From Actinernus sp. WN-2022 (taxonomy: Eukaryota; Cnidaria; Anthozoa; Actiniaria; Actinernidae): a stretch of 64,000 nt of DNA. The translations under genes were made by a program, and so were the position numbers. Positions within the stretch are counted from its first letter, which is position 1, and each line of letters starts with the position of its first letter. A model generated the notes under the pieces. That model ran no database searches. It was not told the DNA's origin and was given only the letters and a program-made list of their open reading frames with translations. Below are positions 10,885 to 22,400 of the stretch, piece by piece. The DNA is taken from assembly GCA_030867875.1 (NCBI GenBank), contig JAOWCC010000936.1, positions 744,001-808,000 of the forward strand. The letters are read 5' to 3'.

Positions 10885-11860
10885 AGTGAGATGGAAAAAT
10901 ATTTGCATGGAGTTTTACCAAATTAAAACTCTCTGCAACCTTGCAACCTCTAAGGTATCCATACGAAATTTGCAGCCGGAAAGTTTGGCTTAAACATACG
11001 TTTTTCGAAACGAAATAACGTCAGTGAGATGACTTCAGTGCTTATACCAGCTTGCTCGCGCTAAGTATTTTTTAAACTCGCTAGTCACAACCAAAGTCTT
11101 CAGTACATTTACCTCAAAATAAAATACAACTTCACAGTTTCTGTTCCTAAAACGTAGCTATCCTGAATCGTTTGACATCCTAGTCGTAAATAATCTGCTT
11201 CTTAGGCAACCTAAAGTAAGTTAAGGCTACTAATGTTGGCCTAGCCTAGACATCGCTGGTTGGACAAGACATAAAAGCTGCCATTTTGTTTTTCTCTCTC
11301 ACTCAAACTGGCGAGCGTTTTCTACGCAAAAACGCATTTCAGCACCGAATTGAGTGGAATAAAAGCTATCGACAGTCTCTTGGGTAAATATTATCCAAGT
11401 ATAGTACAATATTTGGCCATACAAGTCAGTGTTTGCACATCCAAAGTTTGAAAATGTTACTCGTCGATTCACGACTTTCGGTTGGCAAAACACTGGCGTA
11501 ACAAAACACAACCCTTCAGTATATTTGCATTAAAAGAAAATACAACTTCGCAGTTTCTGGTCTCTAAACGTAGCTATTCTCAATCGCTTGAAATCCTAAT
11601 CGTAAATAATCTTCTTCTTAGGCAACTTAAGGTTGCTAAAGTTGGCTTAGTCTATACAGCACTGGTTGGTTGGACAAGAAGGGTAGCCATTTTGCACTCC
11701 CAGTTCGCACACGAAGGTCAAACATTTGGGCTAGAAAATCGATTTCTGCATGGAATTTTACCAAATAAAAACTCTCTGCAACCTCTAGAGTATCCGTACT
11801 AAATTTCTAGCAGGAAATGTTGGCTAAAACATACGATTTTCGATTCGAAAAAAAATCATA
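10885..11860. repeat. Interleaved direct duplications
   Basis: A ~210-bp segment at about 11098-11300 recurs diverged at about 11505-11705; both hold an aaaatacaacttc.cagtttct block and a taaataatct.cttcttaggcaac block. A second pair, around 10887-11000 and 11735-11850, shares gcatgga.ttttaccaaa.taaaactctctgcaac. It looks like an old duplicated repeat. No coding is seen. A low-complexity cttcggtcttcg stretch follows at 11870-11950. Confidence 0.65.
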
Positions 11861-11954
11861 ACAGACTTCAGTTCTTCAGTCTTCGGTCTTCGTTTTTTCG
11901 GGACTTCGTTTTTACGCCTTGGTCTTCGGTCTTCGTTTTTCCGACACCCCTGAA

Positions 11955-12630
11955 GCTATTGCTGTACTTCTACTAATAGCTCTATAAACTACAAGAAGTT
12001 GAAAGATATTTTTCCAAATCTGGTGGGCCAAATGGCCATCGAGTCCTTCGTGCGCGTTCTAAAATTGAATCGAACACGTCCTCATCACGCCATAACCGCT
12101 ATTTTTATTACAAGTGGCAATCAACTGTCATTAAACACCGCTTTAGCCAATCGGTACATCTTCGGAATAGGATATTACGGTATTCGGAAAAGGATACGGC
12201 ATTCGGAAATAAAAATCCACCTAGGGAGATATGGGCATGCTGTACTTAAAATCACATGACCGATGACGTCATCGTTACAATGTACGTCATCACATGGGGA
12301 CCTGCCAGTAATATTAAGCGAGTTAGCCATGACAATCTCATATCCTGAACATATCACGGCATTCGGAAAAGGATACCACAATCGGAAATGAAATCCACCT
12401 AACCCCTGCACATGCGTGCATCCACGAGTTAAAAAGGGGGCTTCCATTTTTGAAAACAATGCATCTTTTATGGACTTAATTTTCAATCCTGATATAAAGG
12501 TGTGTTTCAAACAAAAGCCTTACGAGTCAACGCAAGCTTACGAAAACTTTCCAACTGCTTACTTCAAAGTATATGATGGTGAATAGTTCCTGCAAAAACT
12601 AGTGTTGATCTGCATCGGTGGTGAAGATAA
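11955..12630. other. Non-coding, with a local duplication
   Basis: Two diverged copies of acggcattcggaaaaggatac/aatccaccta sequence occur around 12170-12225 and 12357-12402, next to a tgacgtcatcg box. No gene is recognised. Confidence 0.45.
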
Positions 12631-12632
12631 AT

Positions 12633-12762
12633 ACTGGTATGATCAACTAAAAGTCGAGCTTCCTTTTGCTCTGACGAAGGGCTAGCGCTCGAAACGTCAG
12701 CTGCTACTCGCTTCCCACGGCGGTTAGCATACCTTAATCGACTTTTAGTTGATCATACCAGT
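12633..12762 (+). mobile_element. 130-bp inverted-repeat element carrying a hammerhead-like core (Penelope-like remnant?)
   Basis: Perfect 25-bp inverted repeats bound the unit: actggtatgatcaactaaaa starts at 12633, and its reverse complement fills 12738-12762. Between them lies a hammerhead-type core (12668-12701). Penelope-like retroelements are known to carry minimal hammerhead ribozymes in their terminal repeats, so this is probably a solo remnant of one. No RT or GIY-YIG coding is seen nearby. Confidence 0.6.
12655..12710 (+). ncRNA. Candidate hammerhead ribozyme (type I, Penelope-like)
   Basis: The catalytic core reads CTGACGA (12671-12677), a helix II hairpin ggGC-tagc-GCtc (12679-12690), GAAA (12691-12694), then ACGT and the cleavage triplet GTC (12696-12698). 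Helix I pairs gct (12668-12670) with agc (12699-12701), and distally cgag (12655-12658) with ctcg (12707-12710), leaving internal loops. Helix III is only AC/GT with no loop. That is typical of Penelope-type hammerheads, which are thought to work as dimers. One extra A (12678) sits between the core and helix II and is the weakest point. The role would be RNA self-cleavage of the element transcript. Confidence 0.55.
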
Positions 12763-13888
12763 GTTAATTCGAAGGAGCCGCGTCACGGCGAGAGGCCCTT
12801 ATATTCGGAGTCCGGGTAGGCACAATCATTTTCAGCGGTTTTGATATGTACTAAAGAACCTCGCGCAGATGTTTGATGGTTAAAATCAAGATGGCTTTCA
12901 GGAAAATATTCCATATCATTTCAATCAAACATTAAGGGAAGATAACTGTTTGTAGAAAATGAACATACACCAATGGAACATTGACTCCATACATATGCAA
13001 CACCATGCCGTATCCCCTTTAAACTATACTATCACCAGAAACATGAAACAAACGATCGTATTTACCAGCAACGATTTTGCAATGTCCAATGAGTAATAAA
13101 CGTTTCCATACTGTCAAAACGATGACATAGAATGACCGTTTTTGAGGGATAGCTGGCCTTATGAGTTACCAATAAGTCATAATTTGCCTTTCGTTATGAG
13201 AATTTACGTGTAACATTTACAACAAAGAAACGGAACACCTACAGTGTCGGTTCTAGGAGGCGGCCCCCTTTGCCGTCAAGGAGAACCAAGGCCCGCTGGC
13301 CCTCCTCTTTTTGGCAAATATAAACAAGGTCCACAGGGTCAGGGCCCCCTTTCATGAAAAGTCTGGATCCATCACTGACCTACATACCCGAAGACGGCAG
13401 AATTGCCTCTGTTTCCCCATGCTAACTTATGCTATGCTTTCTTTATAACTTTTATGTTTCCCCACACGAGGAATTTGCATGTTTAAAATGTAATAGTAAA
13501 AATTATATTTTCCTGAATAAAGTTAAGCCGAATATGCAGAAAAGTAGGACCAAAGTTCTAAAGAATGTGCCAGCTGAAGCCAATATATGTTTTTCAGAAC
13601 AGTTTGTTGAGTGTCCTTGCTTCTATGTTCGTCACCAATTTACCAATTTAACAGTATGAGAAGTTAGATGTATATGTATCACCGCAACAGACCAAGTGGT
13701 TAAGTATTGACCAAATTCATTAATATGATAATAACGAAAACTTTGGTCAAGACGCATAAATCGATGGATGTTTAATTACTTTGTATTGATGAGATATATT
13801 CTGTTTAACATGGTCTCACTAACTTTAAAAGGCTTAGCACAAAAGGTATTATATTCTTTCTTCGCAAGTGAAGGAACCCCACTATTTC
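12763..13888. other. No gene recognised
   Basis: Short chance frames only. Some C-rich sequence occurs around 13250-13350. Nothing else is identified. Confidence 0.45.
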
Positions 13889-14154
13889 TTAAAGTGCCAC
13901 TACGAACAAATTTTGAGATAACGATATTTTTGCGTATTTGTAAAGTAAAATTGCTATATTTTTTCCTACCCACATCGTTTTTTGATATGAGGACGGGAAG
14001 TCTTACTTTTTTGGGTCGAAATCTTGAGTTTTTATGTCCGCCATTACTTTAACCCGTTCCTGTGACAGAGCTATGGCAGAGCTAATTTCATAACAACATG
14101 CGGGGCTACGTTTCACACAAACTTTCGCATGAACTTATAAGTAAAGTACATGTT

Positions 14155-14688
14155 CATATCAAACAATTTATTGAGAAAAGTGTCGTTCCTGAGAGCTCCC
14201 TGTGATATTCCATATATGGTCAATATATTCCATATTTGGAAAGCAGGATGGATCGTCGAATACTTGAACACGTTCAGGAAGTGTAGCGAGCCGGCAGAAG
14301 AGAGGCGAATACAAGAGGGTCTGAATGGGGTTAACTGACTACTGACAAACGGCCTTAAAAATAACTGACAACTGACAAATGACGATTTTTTTACTGACAA
14401 CTGACAAAGGAAAAATAACTGACAACTGGCAAATTTGGTTTTTGTGGGTCAAACATTGTAAATTTTCTCTAGTAATGATTAACTAGGGCTAACTGACAAC
14501 TGACAAATGGCGAAAATTTTAACTGACAACTGACATGTAGACCCCCCATTGAGACCCTCATACAACGTAGGCTACAGGAAGTGCGATTAAAAAAATCGAT
14601 AGCGAAATTTGAAAAGGATGAGCGTATGCCTCACTAGCATCTAGTCAGGCCCAAATATTACTCTGAACGACAACAATTGTTTGATATG
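14155..14688. mobile_element. Inserted element with catatcaaacaa termini
   Basis: Bounded by catatcaaacaa (14155) and its reverse complement ttgtttgatatg (ending 14688), and absent from the sister MITE copy at 43451-44009. It holds a run of aactgacaactgacaaa-type repeats (14330-14537). No transposase is seen. Confidence 0.7.
14330..14537. repeat. Dispersed aactgacaactgacaaa repeats
   Basis: At least six spaced copies of aactgacaactgaca (some with one unit changed) occur within 200 bp, separated by 10-60 bp rather than in tandem. Confidence 0.8.
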
Positions 14689-15002
14689 TATACTATTTTT
14701 TTTCCAAAAAGGAAAGGAAAGAACGAAGTTTTGAATGGAAATATGCATTTACAAGAGCAACACGTTGAGAAAATGACATCACGACAGCAAACCGCTGGTC
14801 GAAAATCGCGAAGTATTTGAAATACACTTCAGTAATGACGGACGTGATTTCGATGGCAAACTCTCTGCAAAATTCATAGTTTAATTTGGCCCTTTGGTAA
14901 TATTTTTCACTGATTTGGATATTTAAACGACACTGTGTGTCGTTTTGGAAGACAACAAAGTAGAAAAGGAAATGGTCAAATTTCGTCGTAGTGGCACTTT
15001 AA

Positions 15003-15961
15003 GGCAAGAAACGTGTATTTATGGCTCATTAGGGACCGCTCATTAACTAAAGAGAGAAAGAGAGGGGAACGGGGGTGGTGTAAATAAACAAAACATGCTC
15101 ATAATGAATATTTAAATGTGCGTGTCAAAGTAGCTCACCAGCGTTTTCATTATCTATTGTCTTTAGTTCTATTCTTATTCTCACACGAATGTTTGCAAAG
15201 CATAGCCTATAGAGGTAATCGGCTAATTCTGTTGCTACCCAATTCAGAGACGTTGCTCCAGAGAATTGTCTCTTTGAAAATTAATGTTATTCAGATAGGC
15301 ATGACTGCATTATGATTAGAATGAAAAAGGAACAATTCCCCAGAGTAGCATCTGTTTACGTCACAAGATTGGGTAACACAGTAAGCCGAATTCCTCTATT
15401 AGCAACGATCCAATGTACCGTGTGTTGTGCAAAGAGCTAACAAAGTGCATTTGTATCTGTATGTTCAGTTTTGGTTGAACCCTCTCCCTGATTGCCCCAT
15501 ATTTATTTACCTCATAAAGTATCCCTCCCCCATTTTGCATCGTCCCCCTTCTGGCACTGAATTTTGGATGTTAACCTTGTTAGTTAGCATCTGAGCATTA
15601 TGGAGAAGACACATGTTGTAAGTCCAATTTTTACTGTTTGAAGGTCAGATTACATATATATTTGCCGTGCCATGTTTCAATGACGTCATTGGAGGCAATA
15701 ATGCATTTTCTTTCCTATAACTGTTACACTTTCATATTGAAATATATCATAGAAATAATTCTTAGAAGGCATATCCCACGTGTATATGAAATTATCTTAT
15801 TCCTCGAATGAGGAATTATTAAAAAAAAGATCTCCCAAAATTAGTTGAAGAACTTCACCAGTGTAACCAATAAAACCAGCTCCACCAGTATTCTTTGTTA
15901 TATATTTTATTGTAATCTTTTCTGCAAATAACATCAGATTATGTTAAATTTAGGCATTAGC
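15003..15961 (+). other. Upstream region of the phosphodiesterase gene
   Basis: No coding is recognised. It should contain the 5' UTR and promoter of the gene starting at 15962, but I cannot place a TATA box or start site with confidence. An acatcag just before 15938 could be an acceptor for a 5' UTR exon; its pyrimidine tract is weak. Confidence 0.35.
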
Positions 15962-16448
15962 ATGGGTGTTCCCAGTTTTCCTACGAAATCCACTGGCTCC
16001 GAAGTCCTCATAAAAGATGACAAGAAAGTCAACAAAAAATGCCTGCTGCAGCATTATGTCACTGTCGTGCTTGCAACCTTATGTGCAGTTCTGATCATTT
16101 TCCTACTGCTCCTGACACACAAAATGGATTGGAAAGACACACAAAGCAAGATCACACTAAACCAATCAGAGGAGAGAGCAGGGAGCACGTTGAAGGGGAA
16201 GGGATCGCTATTACAAGACTCATGCAAGTTCTTTCTCGCCTCCGACCTTCACTTTGATTACTATTACGACTCAATGGTAGCTGGTAACCCAACATTTTGC
16301 CGAAAGATTGGAAACTATGGTATTGCAGATTACTATGCACCATATGGCCGTGTAGGATGCGACACCCCAAGAGGACTGATAGACAACGCGATGAATGCTA
16401 TGAAGAACGTGTATGACAAAGATGGGGCTGAATTTGTGCTGATTACAG
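15962..16448 (+). CDS. Phosphodiesterase exon 1
   Basis: Encodes the cytoplasmic tail, the membrane anchor (VTVVLATLCAVLIIFLLLL) and the first metal motif SDLHFD. The donor is gattacag|gtaaat, phase 1. Confidence 0.85.
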
Positions 16449-19400
16449 GTAAATGGCCGATTTACTCGGTCCAGTTTTCAGTTATCTTATCTCTGCTTTC
16501 TGTTTATTTATTTACGACATGCGCACTTCAGTTACATACATCACTGAAACAAAAATCCACGACTTTGGTGAGAATTTAAACAAGGATTATATATTTGATA
16601 CATTACCATTTCTCTCCTGTCTTGTAATGAGATTCTTATTGCAAAAAGTATTTTTACCGCTAACAGATGGGAAAGCACTAAATAGGATCCGCCAAAACCA
16701 TATGAGCCAAATTGGTGTCAGCGGTAAACTTCGTTAATTAAAATGTCTCTTAGGTAGAGTATCAAGTATAAAGATGAAAATTTGTTATAATCCGAGCGGG
16801 GTTGGTCTGCTTAACGTAGTGGTCAAGGAATTGCATTACAAGTGGAAGGTTAAGGGTTCGAATGAACCCTCAGTGCCACAAATTCGCCCTAAAACCTTGT
16901 CCGGCTTTACCTGGTAAATTAGGTTTACTGACCGGTTAGGGTATTTTTGTGGTTCGGATTCGGGTTTTTGTTGTTATATTGCTTACCGCTGACAGCAGTT
17001 TGGCTCACACGGTTTGGCAAATCCTATTTAGTGCCTTCTTTCGAGATGACGCTAGACCAAAGACGCGACGTATAGTTTGCATTGGACCACCGTCAATCAT
17101 CATTCACCATCCATTATTCAATCGTCAAACATTATATAGAGGATATTACACGGTGGTGTGAAGATATGAAGTTTATCTTCGAGAGTCGAAACCATATCTT
17201 AAAATTATAAGGACAATTAAACTGCTCTAAGAACTCTTATCTATTCATTTTACTTACTAGTACTGTCAGTAGAAACTTCTTCGCGATCTTTCTAAGCTGT
17301 TCTGGTGCTTGAGTTTCATCGTTTTTTTTGTCTCTTCGTTGCAGTCGAGAAAAATCTTTAGAGAGTTTTAGATCGTATTTAGCTTTTTGTGCTCGGATTA
17401 TTCATTGTCACTGATGTAGCTCATTTAAAGTGCCTATAACCCTTTTACAATTTTGATAGCTTATGAACCTCCGAAACGTTTTGAGTACTTCTGTGAAGAA
17501 CGTTTTGGTTTACAGTGAATACTCTATGTTCTACGCTTGTTCGAAATCGTGTAAATGTGACCTTTCCTGACCCATGACCGCGTAAGTAAAAGCCTGGGTC
17601 GAAACCTGTATATAGGTCATCTAATTAATGCATTATTCTCCATGGCGCCTTTTTATCACAACAACATCGATGCATAGAAAATATACACAGTTTGTGAGTT
17701 GTTATTAAAGAAAAAAGTCATTTTAGTATTTCTTCAAATGATTGCAAAGCCGAATTGATTATATGACGTCAAGATGACGTATATACAGGTATCGACCCAG
17801 ACTTTTACTTACGCGCTCATGGGCGAGGAAAGGTTACATTTACACGATTTCAAACAAGCGTAGAACATAAAGTATTCACTCAAAACCAAAATTTCTTCAC
17901 AGAAGTACTCAAAACGTTTCGGAGGCTCATAAGCTATAAAATTTGCAAAAGGGTTATAGGCACTTTAAGCTGTTTACATTTTCCTCTGTGATTTTCACAA
18001 ACATGCCGCCATCTTTGCAGTTCCAAAAGGCGGCAAACGTGACGTCGTCGATATTTTCACTATTGACGATATGGAAAATACGGCACTCAATACCCGGATG
18101 TAGTTTCGTATGAGTTCTATGAGTGGTTTATTTCTCAGTAAAACACTATCGTCCATATAATAAATATGAAATATTTCGAAATTAATAAGCAATAATCCAG
18201 AGATGTTCCTTTCTTGTAGGTGACGTATCTGCACACAACACAGACGCAGAATATTTTGTTAATGGCACGATGCGACACCGAGTTCTTCGCAACACAGCAG
18301 TAGTGATGATGAAATTATTGAAAACCTTTCGTCATATTCCAGTGTTTCCCCTTCTCGGTAACAACGACATTCCTGGACATTATGTCCTCCCTGCTAGTGA
18401 TGATGATCCATGGTACAAACAAGTGTTGGCTTTGTATGCACCACTCATTCTATGTAAGGGTTGCCCTAAAGGAACGCCCAAGCCAACGACGTTTAAGAAA
18501 CTCAAGAAGACATTCCTTGATGGAGGATATTACCAAGTTAATATTGCAAGTATGTACATGTATATCAGTTAATATCTGGCTAAAAGTAGAACATTAATGT
18601 TCTTCATGCTAATTTAGTGCGCGTTCGTTTGGGATATTCCGGAATATTCTTATTCTGATTATTCTGCCTCCAGAAGCAGAATACACAGAATGTATTCGAA
18701 GTATTCCAGAATAAGAAAAGCTCCCAAACGAACGCTTACACGTATTATTCTTATTCCAGACTAGTCCCAAACGAACGCGTCCTTAATTGGCTTTTTTCGT
18801 CTATACGTAGATCTTTGATTATTTTTGTATTTCATTATGTCTTCCCGACACTCTTTGCTACTCCAGTAATTGAAGTTTCACGTATTTCGTATCTTTTCGT
18901 TCTAAAATGATTTATTATGTTTTAAATAAAAATTACATTACAAACACCTTTCAGTGTAGAAGTTCTTCTAAAGAAAATTAGTCAAACTCCTGTTGTAAAT
19001 GACACCAAACAGCGTTCCGCCTGAACTAATCAAACATAATTTCTGCATCGTTAGTTGCTATCAAATTAACTCAAATAGATGAGTTCATAAATACAGGAAT
19101 TGCTCAACAGATAACCAAACTGCTATTGATCACTGGGTACTAATCAAGCATAAAGCTGAGTATTTGTCACACTTGGAGGGTGGATGATCGCTTAGTGTAG
19201 TAGTTAACACGTTCGCTTTACTCACATATGGTTATGTGTTCGACGCCCAGCTATCGGTATATACTTTATGGTAGTATTCCGTTCCATATAGTCTCCTGTA
19301 TAATCATTTTCTCTACTGTTTTACAGTATTATGCAGGGAGACTATATGGAACGGAACACTACCATGAAGTATATAACCAGCTATCTTTAGCTATCCTTTA

Positions 19401-22400
19401 TTCTCATCTTGTTTACATGTGATGCCTAGTCTTAGGTGAGTGAAAATTCATCGTTAACCGGGAACTTGTTTTCGAAATGGTTAGGGTAAATTTGTTAGTT
19501 CAGGTTAGGGATTAGATGCGTCTAGAATAGTATACGCCTAAAAGTGAGAACATGATTGTTGTAACAACTCTGTTGTTTGTTCTGTGTAGATGGTCGTATG
19601 GTGCTAATCATCTTGAACAGTCTTTAATGGAATGTGAAGTGCAATACAGGTTCCACTTACATGGAAAATAAAGCGATGAAGCAGATGACCTGGCTGCGGC
19701 AACAGTTATTGGATGCTAAGAAATCAGGAAAGAAAGCTATCATTGCTAGCCACATCCCCCCTGGGTGAGAATCTCATCAGTTACATCATAAACTAATTTT
19801 CATATGTGGAGTGTCCTTGTTAGCTGTTTGGGATAAGCTTTGTTGCGGATGTGAGAAGGGGAGGGGGATCATGGAGCTGGTACTGGTGGGATTGGATTGC
19901 GATTGTATATGAGCAATATAGAAACTGCTTTTGTCTCAACCAGCAAAATGCATGGTGCTACCTGCACACGCCACGATACAGCTAATATCTCACACGCATG
20001 CGAGCCATGTGGGTCGCAGCCATGGATAGCTGTTTCATTCTTCTTAGAACTAATCAGCATGGCATACATAGATGGCGGTATAAACATAACCTGTAGTATT
20101 GTTACTCAATGGGCGAGCTAAGACCCAGCCACCACGCTAACACGTGTGGTCTTGGGTCTATGCCATGCTGACGAGTCGGCCTAACATCCTAACAAAGACG
20201 AAAGAGCTGTCCGTGACTGTGACTCACCGGGTAATAGGATGTGCGCATGCGTTTGACATATTAGCTGTATCATGGCGTGTGTAGGGTAGTTCCATGCATG
20301 TTGCGTGCTTTTTCTCAAAATTAATTACTGAATAATCTGTAAATTGTAATTGTCGTTTTGCATGCTCATTTAAGTATAAATGTTTTTACTTAATCAAAAG
20401 CTTCATGTTAAAGCAGTATATTGCTGCAATGATTGCCTTCTTGAGATAAAGGTTTATTATTATTCCAATTATTATTATTAATCTTATAATAATAATACTA
20501 CAGAATATTTGTAATAATAATAATGATGATTATAATAATAATAATAATAATAATAAGAAGAATACATTATGGATGAGGTTAAGCATGATCACGAAAATTA
20601 TCAAGACCGAGGTCTGTGTAATCATCTGATGCCAAAGGCTGAAGCTGATAATTTAACACAGACAGAGGCCTGGCAAATTTTTCTATAAGTAGATCTAGAC
20701 GTCATAAAACGAACGAGTAAGTAACCAATCCAGATAACGTACAAAGTATGTAATATTTAAAAACTAATTGCCTTTAAGCAATTTCTTGACATATTAATAC
20801 AATGGAAATGCTTTTAAAACAAGTCTTTTATGGCATTTAGGATCGACCCGTTCGGATCAGCACCGCCATTCTGGTTGAGTAACTACACTAACATGTATGT
20901 CGATATTGTGGCGAGGGACTACTATGACGTCGTTGCAGGTACTTTTGAAACATGTAAAAATCGTTTCTATAAACATGCAATCCAAGAAATGTCGCCTTAC
21001 ACAAATATGGCAACGAATGTTGAACCGTGTGTCATACCATGTTCAATGTTGAAAGAAGCGAGTCAACATGTTGAACGATGTTTCAGGAAATAGAGACATG
21101 CTCTATTCCATTCAACAAGTTGCAACGTCATTCAACATGTTGACTCGCTTCTTTCAGCATTCAACATGGTATGATACACGGTTCAACATTTGTTGGCAAC
21201 AAATGTTGAACGATGTCGGCAACAACCGGCTTTAAGCAAAGAGGGAATATACCTTAATTGCCATTAGCTTTGTAACGCGTTGGTGTAACATTTTTGTCTG
21301 GTTTATCTGATGTGCTCTTTGTTCGGTCAGGGTGATTCTATTAGTAAATTCGATGGCATACTAGGGGATATTACATGGCTGTGCGTAGATAGGGAATTTA
21401 GTTTCCAATGTTTATCTTGATAACTCAGGAGTGAACGCAGCTAACGAGTGAGTTGTCAAGTTAAACACGAGAAGATAAATTATGTATCTCAAAACAGCCA
21501 TGTATTTTTTACTACACGAAAACTAGTTGGTGAGCATTTTAGTTCTAGTTTTGAAGATAAGCAAAATCACCAAACAAATTTAAAAGCTTGTCAAACGAAG
21601 TCAAGTGAATTTACTCAAGATTACGTCGTCTCTATTTAAGAGTAATGTTTTTAACATTTTAGGAACAGAGGATAAAAAAGAGCAAATCTGACAAGCAAGT
21701 TTTGGTCTGTGAAGTGGTACCCCACACGTGTTCATATAAATGATATCCGCACTGGAGAAATTAAAGTGCCTATCACCCTTTTGCAATTTTGATAGCTTAT
21801 GAACCTCCGAAAAGTTTTGAGTACTTCTGTGAAGAAAGTTTTGGTTTAAAGTGAATAATTTATGTTCTACGCTTGTTTGAAATCGTGTAAATGTGACCTT
21901 TCCTGACCCATGACCGCGTAAGTAAAAGCCTGGGTCGAAACCTGGGTAGACGTCATCTCATTAATGCATTATTCTCCATGGCGCCTTTTTATAACAACAA
22001 CATTGATGCATAGAAAATATACACAGTTTGTGAGTTATTAGTAAAGAAAAAAGTCATTTTAGTCAACATGTTAAGTATTTCTTCAAATGATTGCAAATCC
22101 GAATTAATTATATGACGTCAAGATTTACACGATTTCAAACAAGCGTAGAACATAAAGTATTCACTTTAAACCAAAACTTTCTTCACAGAAGTACTCAAAA
22201 CTTTTCGGAGGTTCAAAAGCTATCAAAGTTGCAAAAGGGTGATAGGCACTTTAATATCGTTTTTATACGATTTTGCTATCATGTAATAATTACTGGTTAT
22301 TTCATGTTTCTTTATGGAATACCGGCGAATATTTCACGAGACATTTATAATATTTGGTATTGGAGCCTTTAGACGAGTTGTATTCCAAAATAATATGAAT

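Larger units (their letters stand above)
13889..15002. mobile_element. MITE family B (ttaaagtgcc...ggcactttaa), copy 1, with an insertion
   Basis: Ends are ttaaagtgccactacga and tcgtagtggcactttaa. Most of the body recurs at 43451-44009, including tgacagagctatg.cagagc, cacaaactttcgcatgaact and tgtgtcgttttggaagacaa. Compared with that copy, 14155-14688 is extra and is a separate insertion. There is no coding capacity. Confidence 0.8.

Noticed and set aside
16803..16878. Functional tRNA gene in intron 1
   Set aside because: Internal promoter boxes are visible but no cloverleaf closes.
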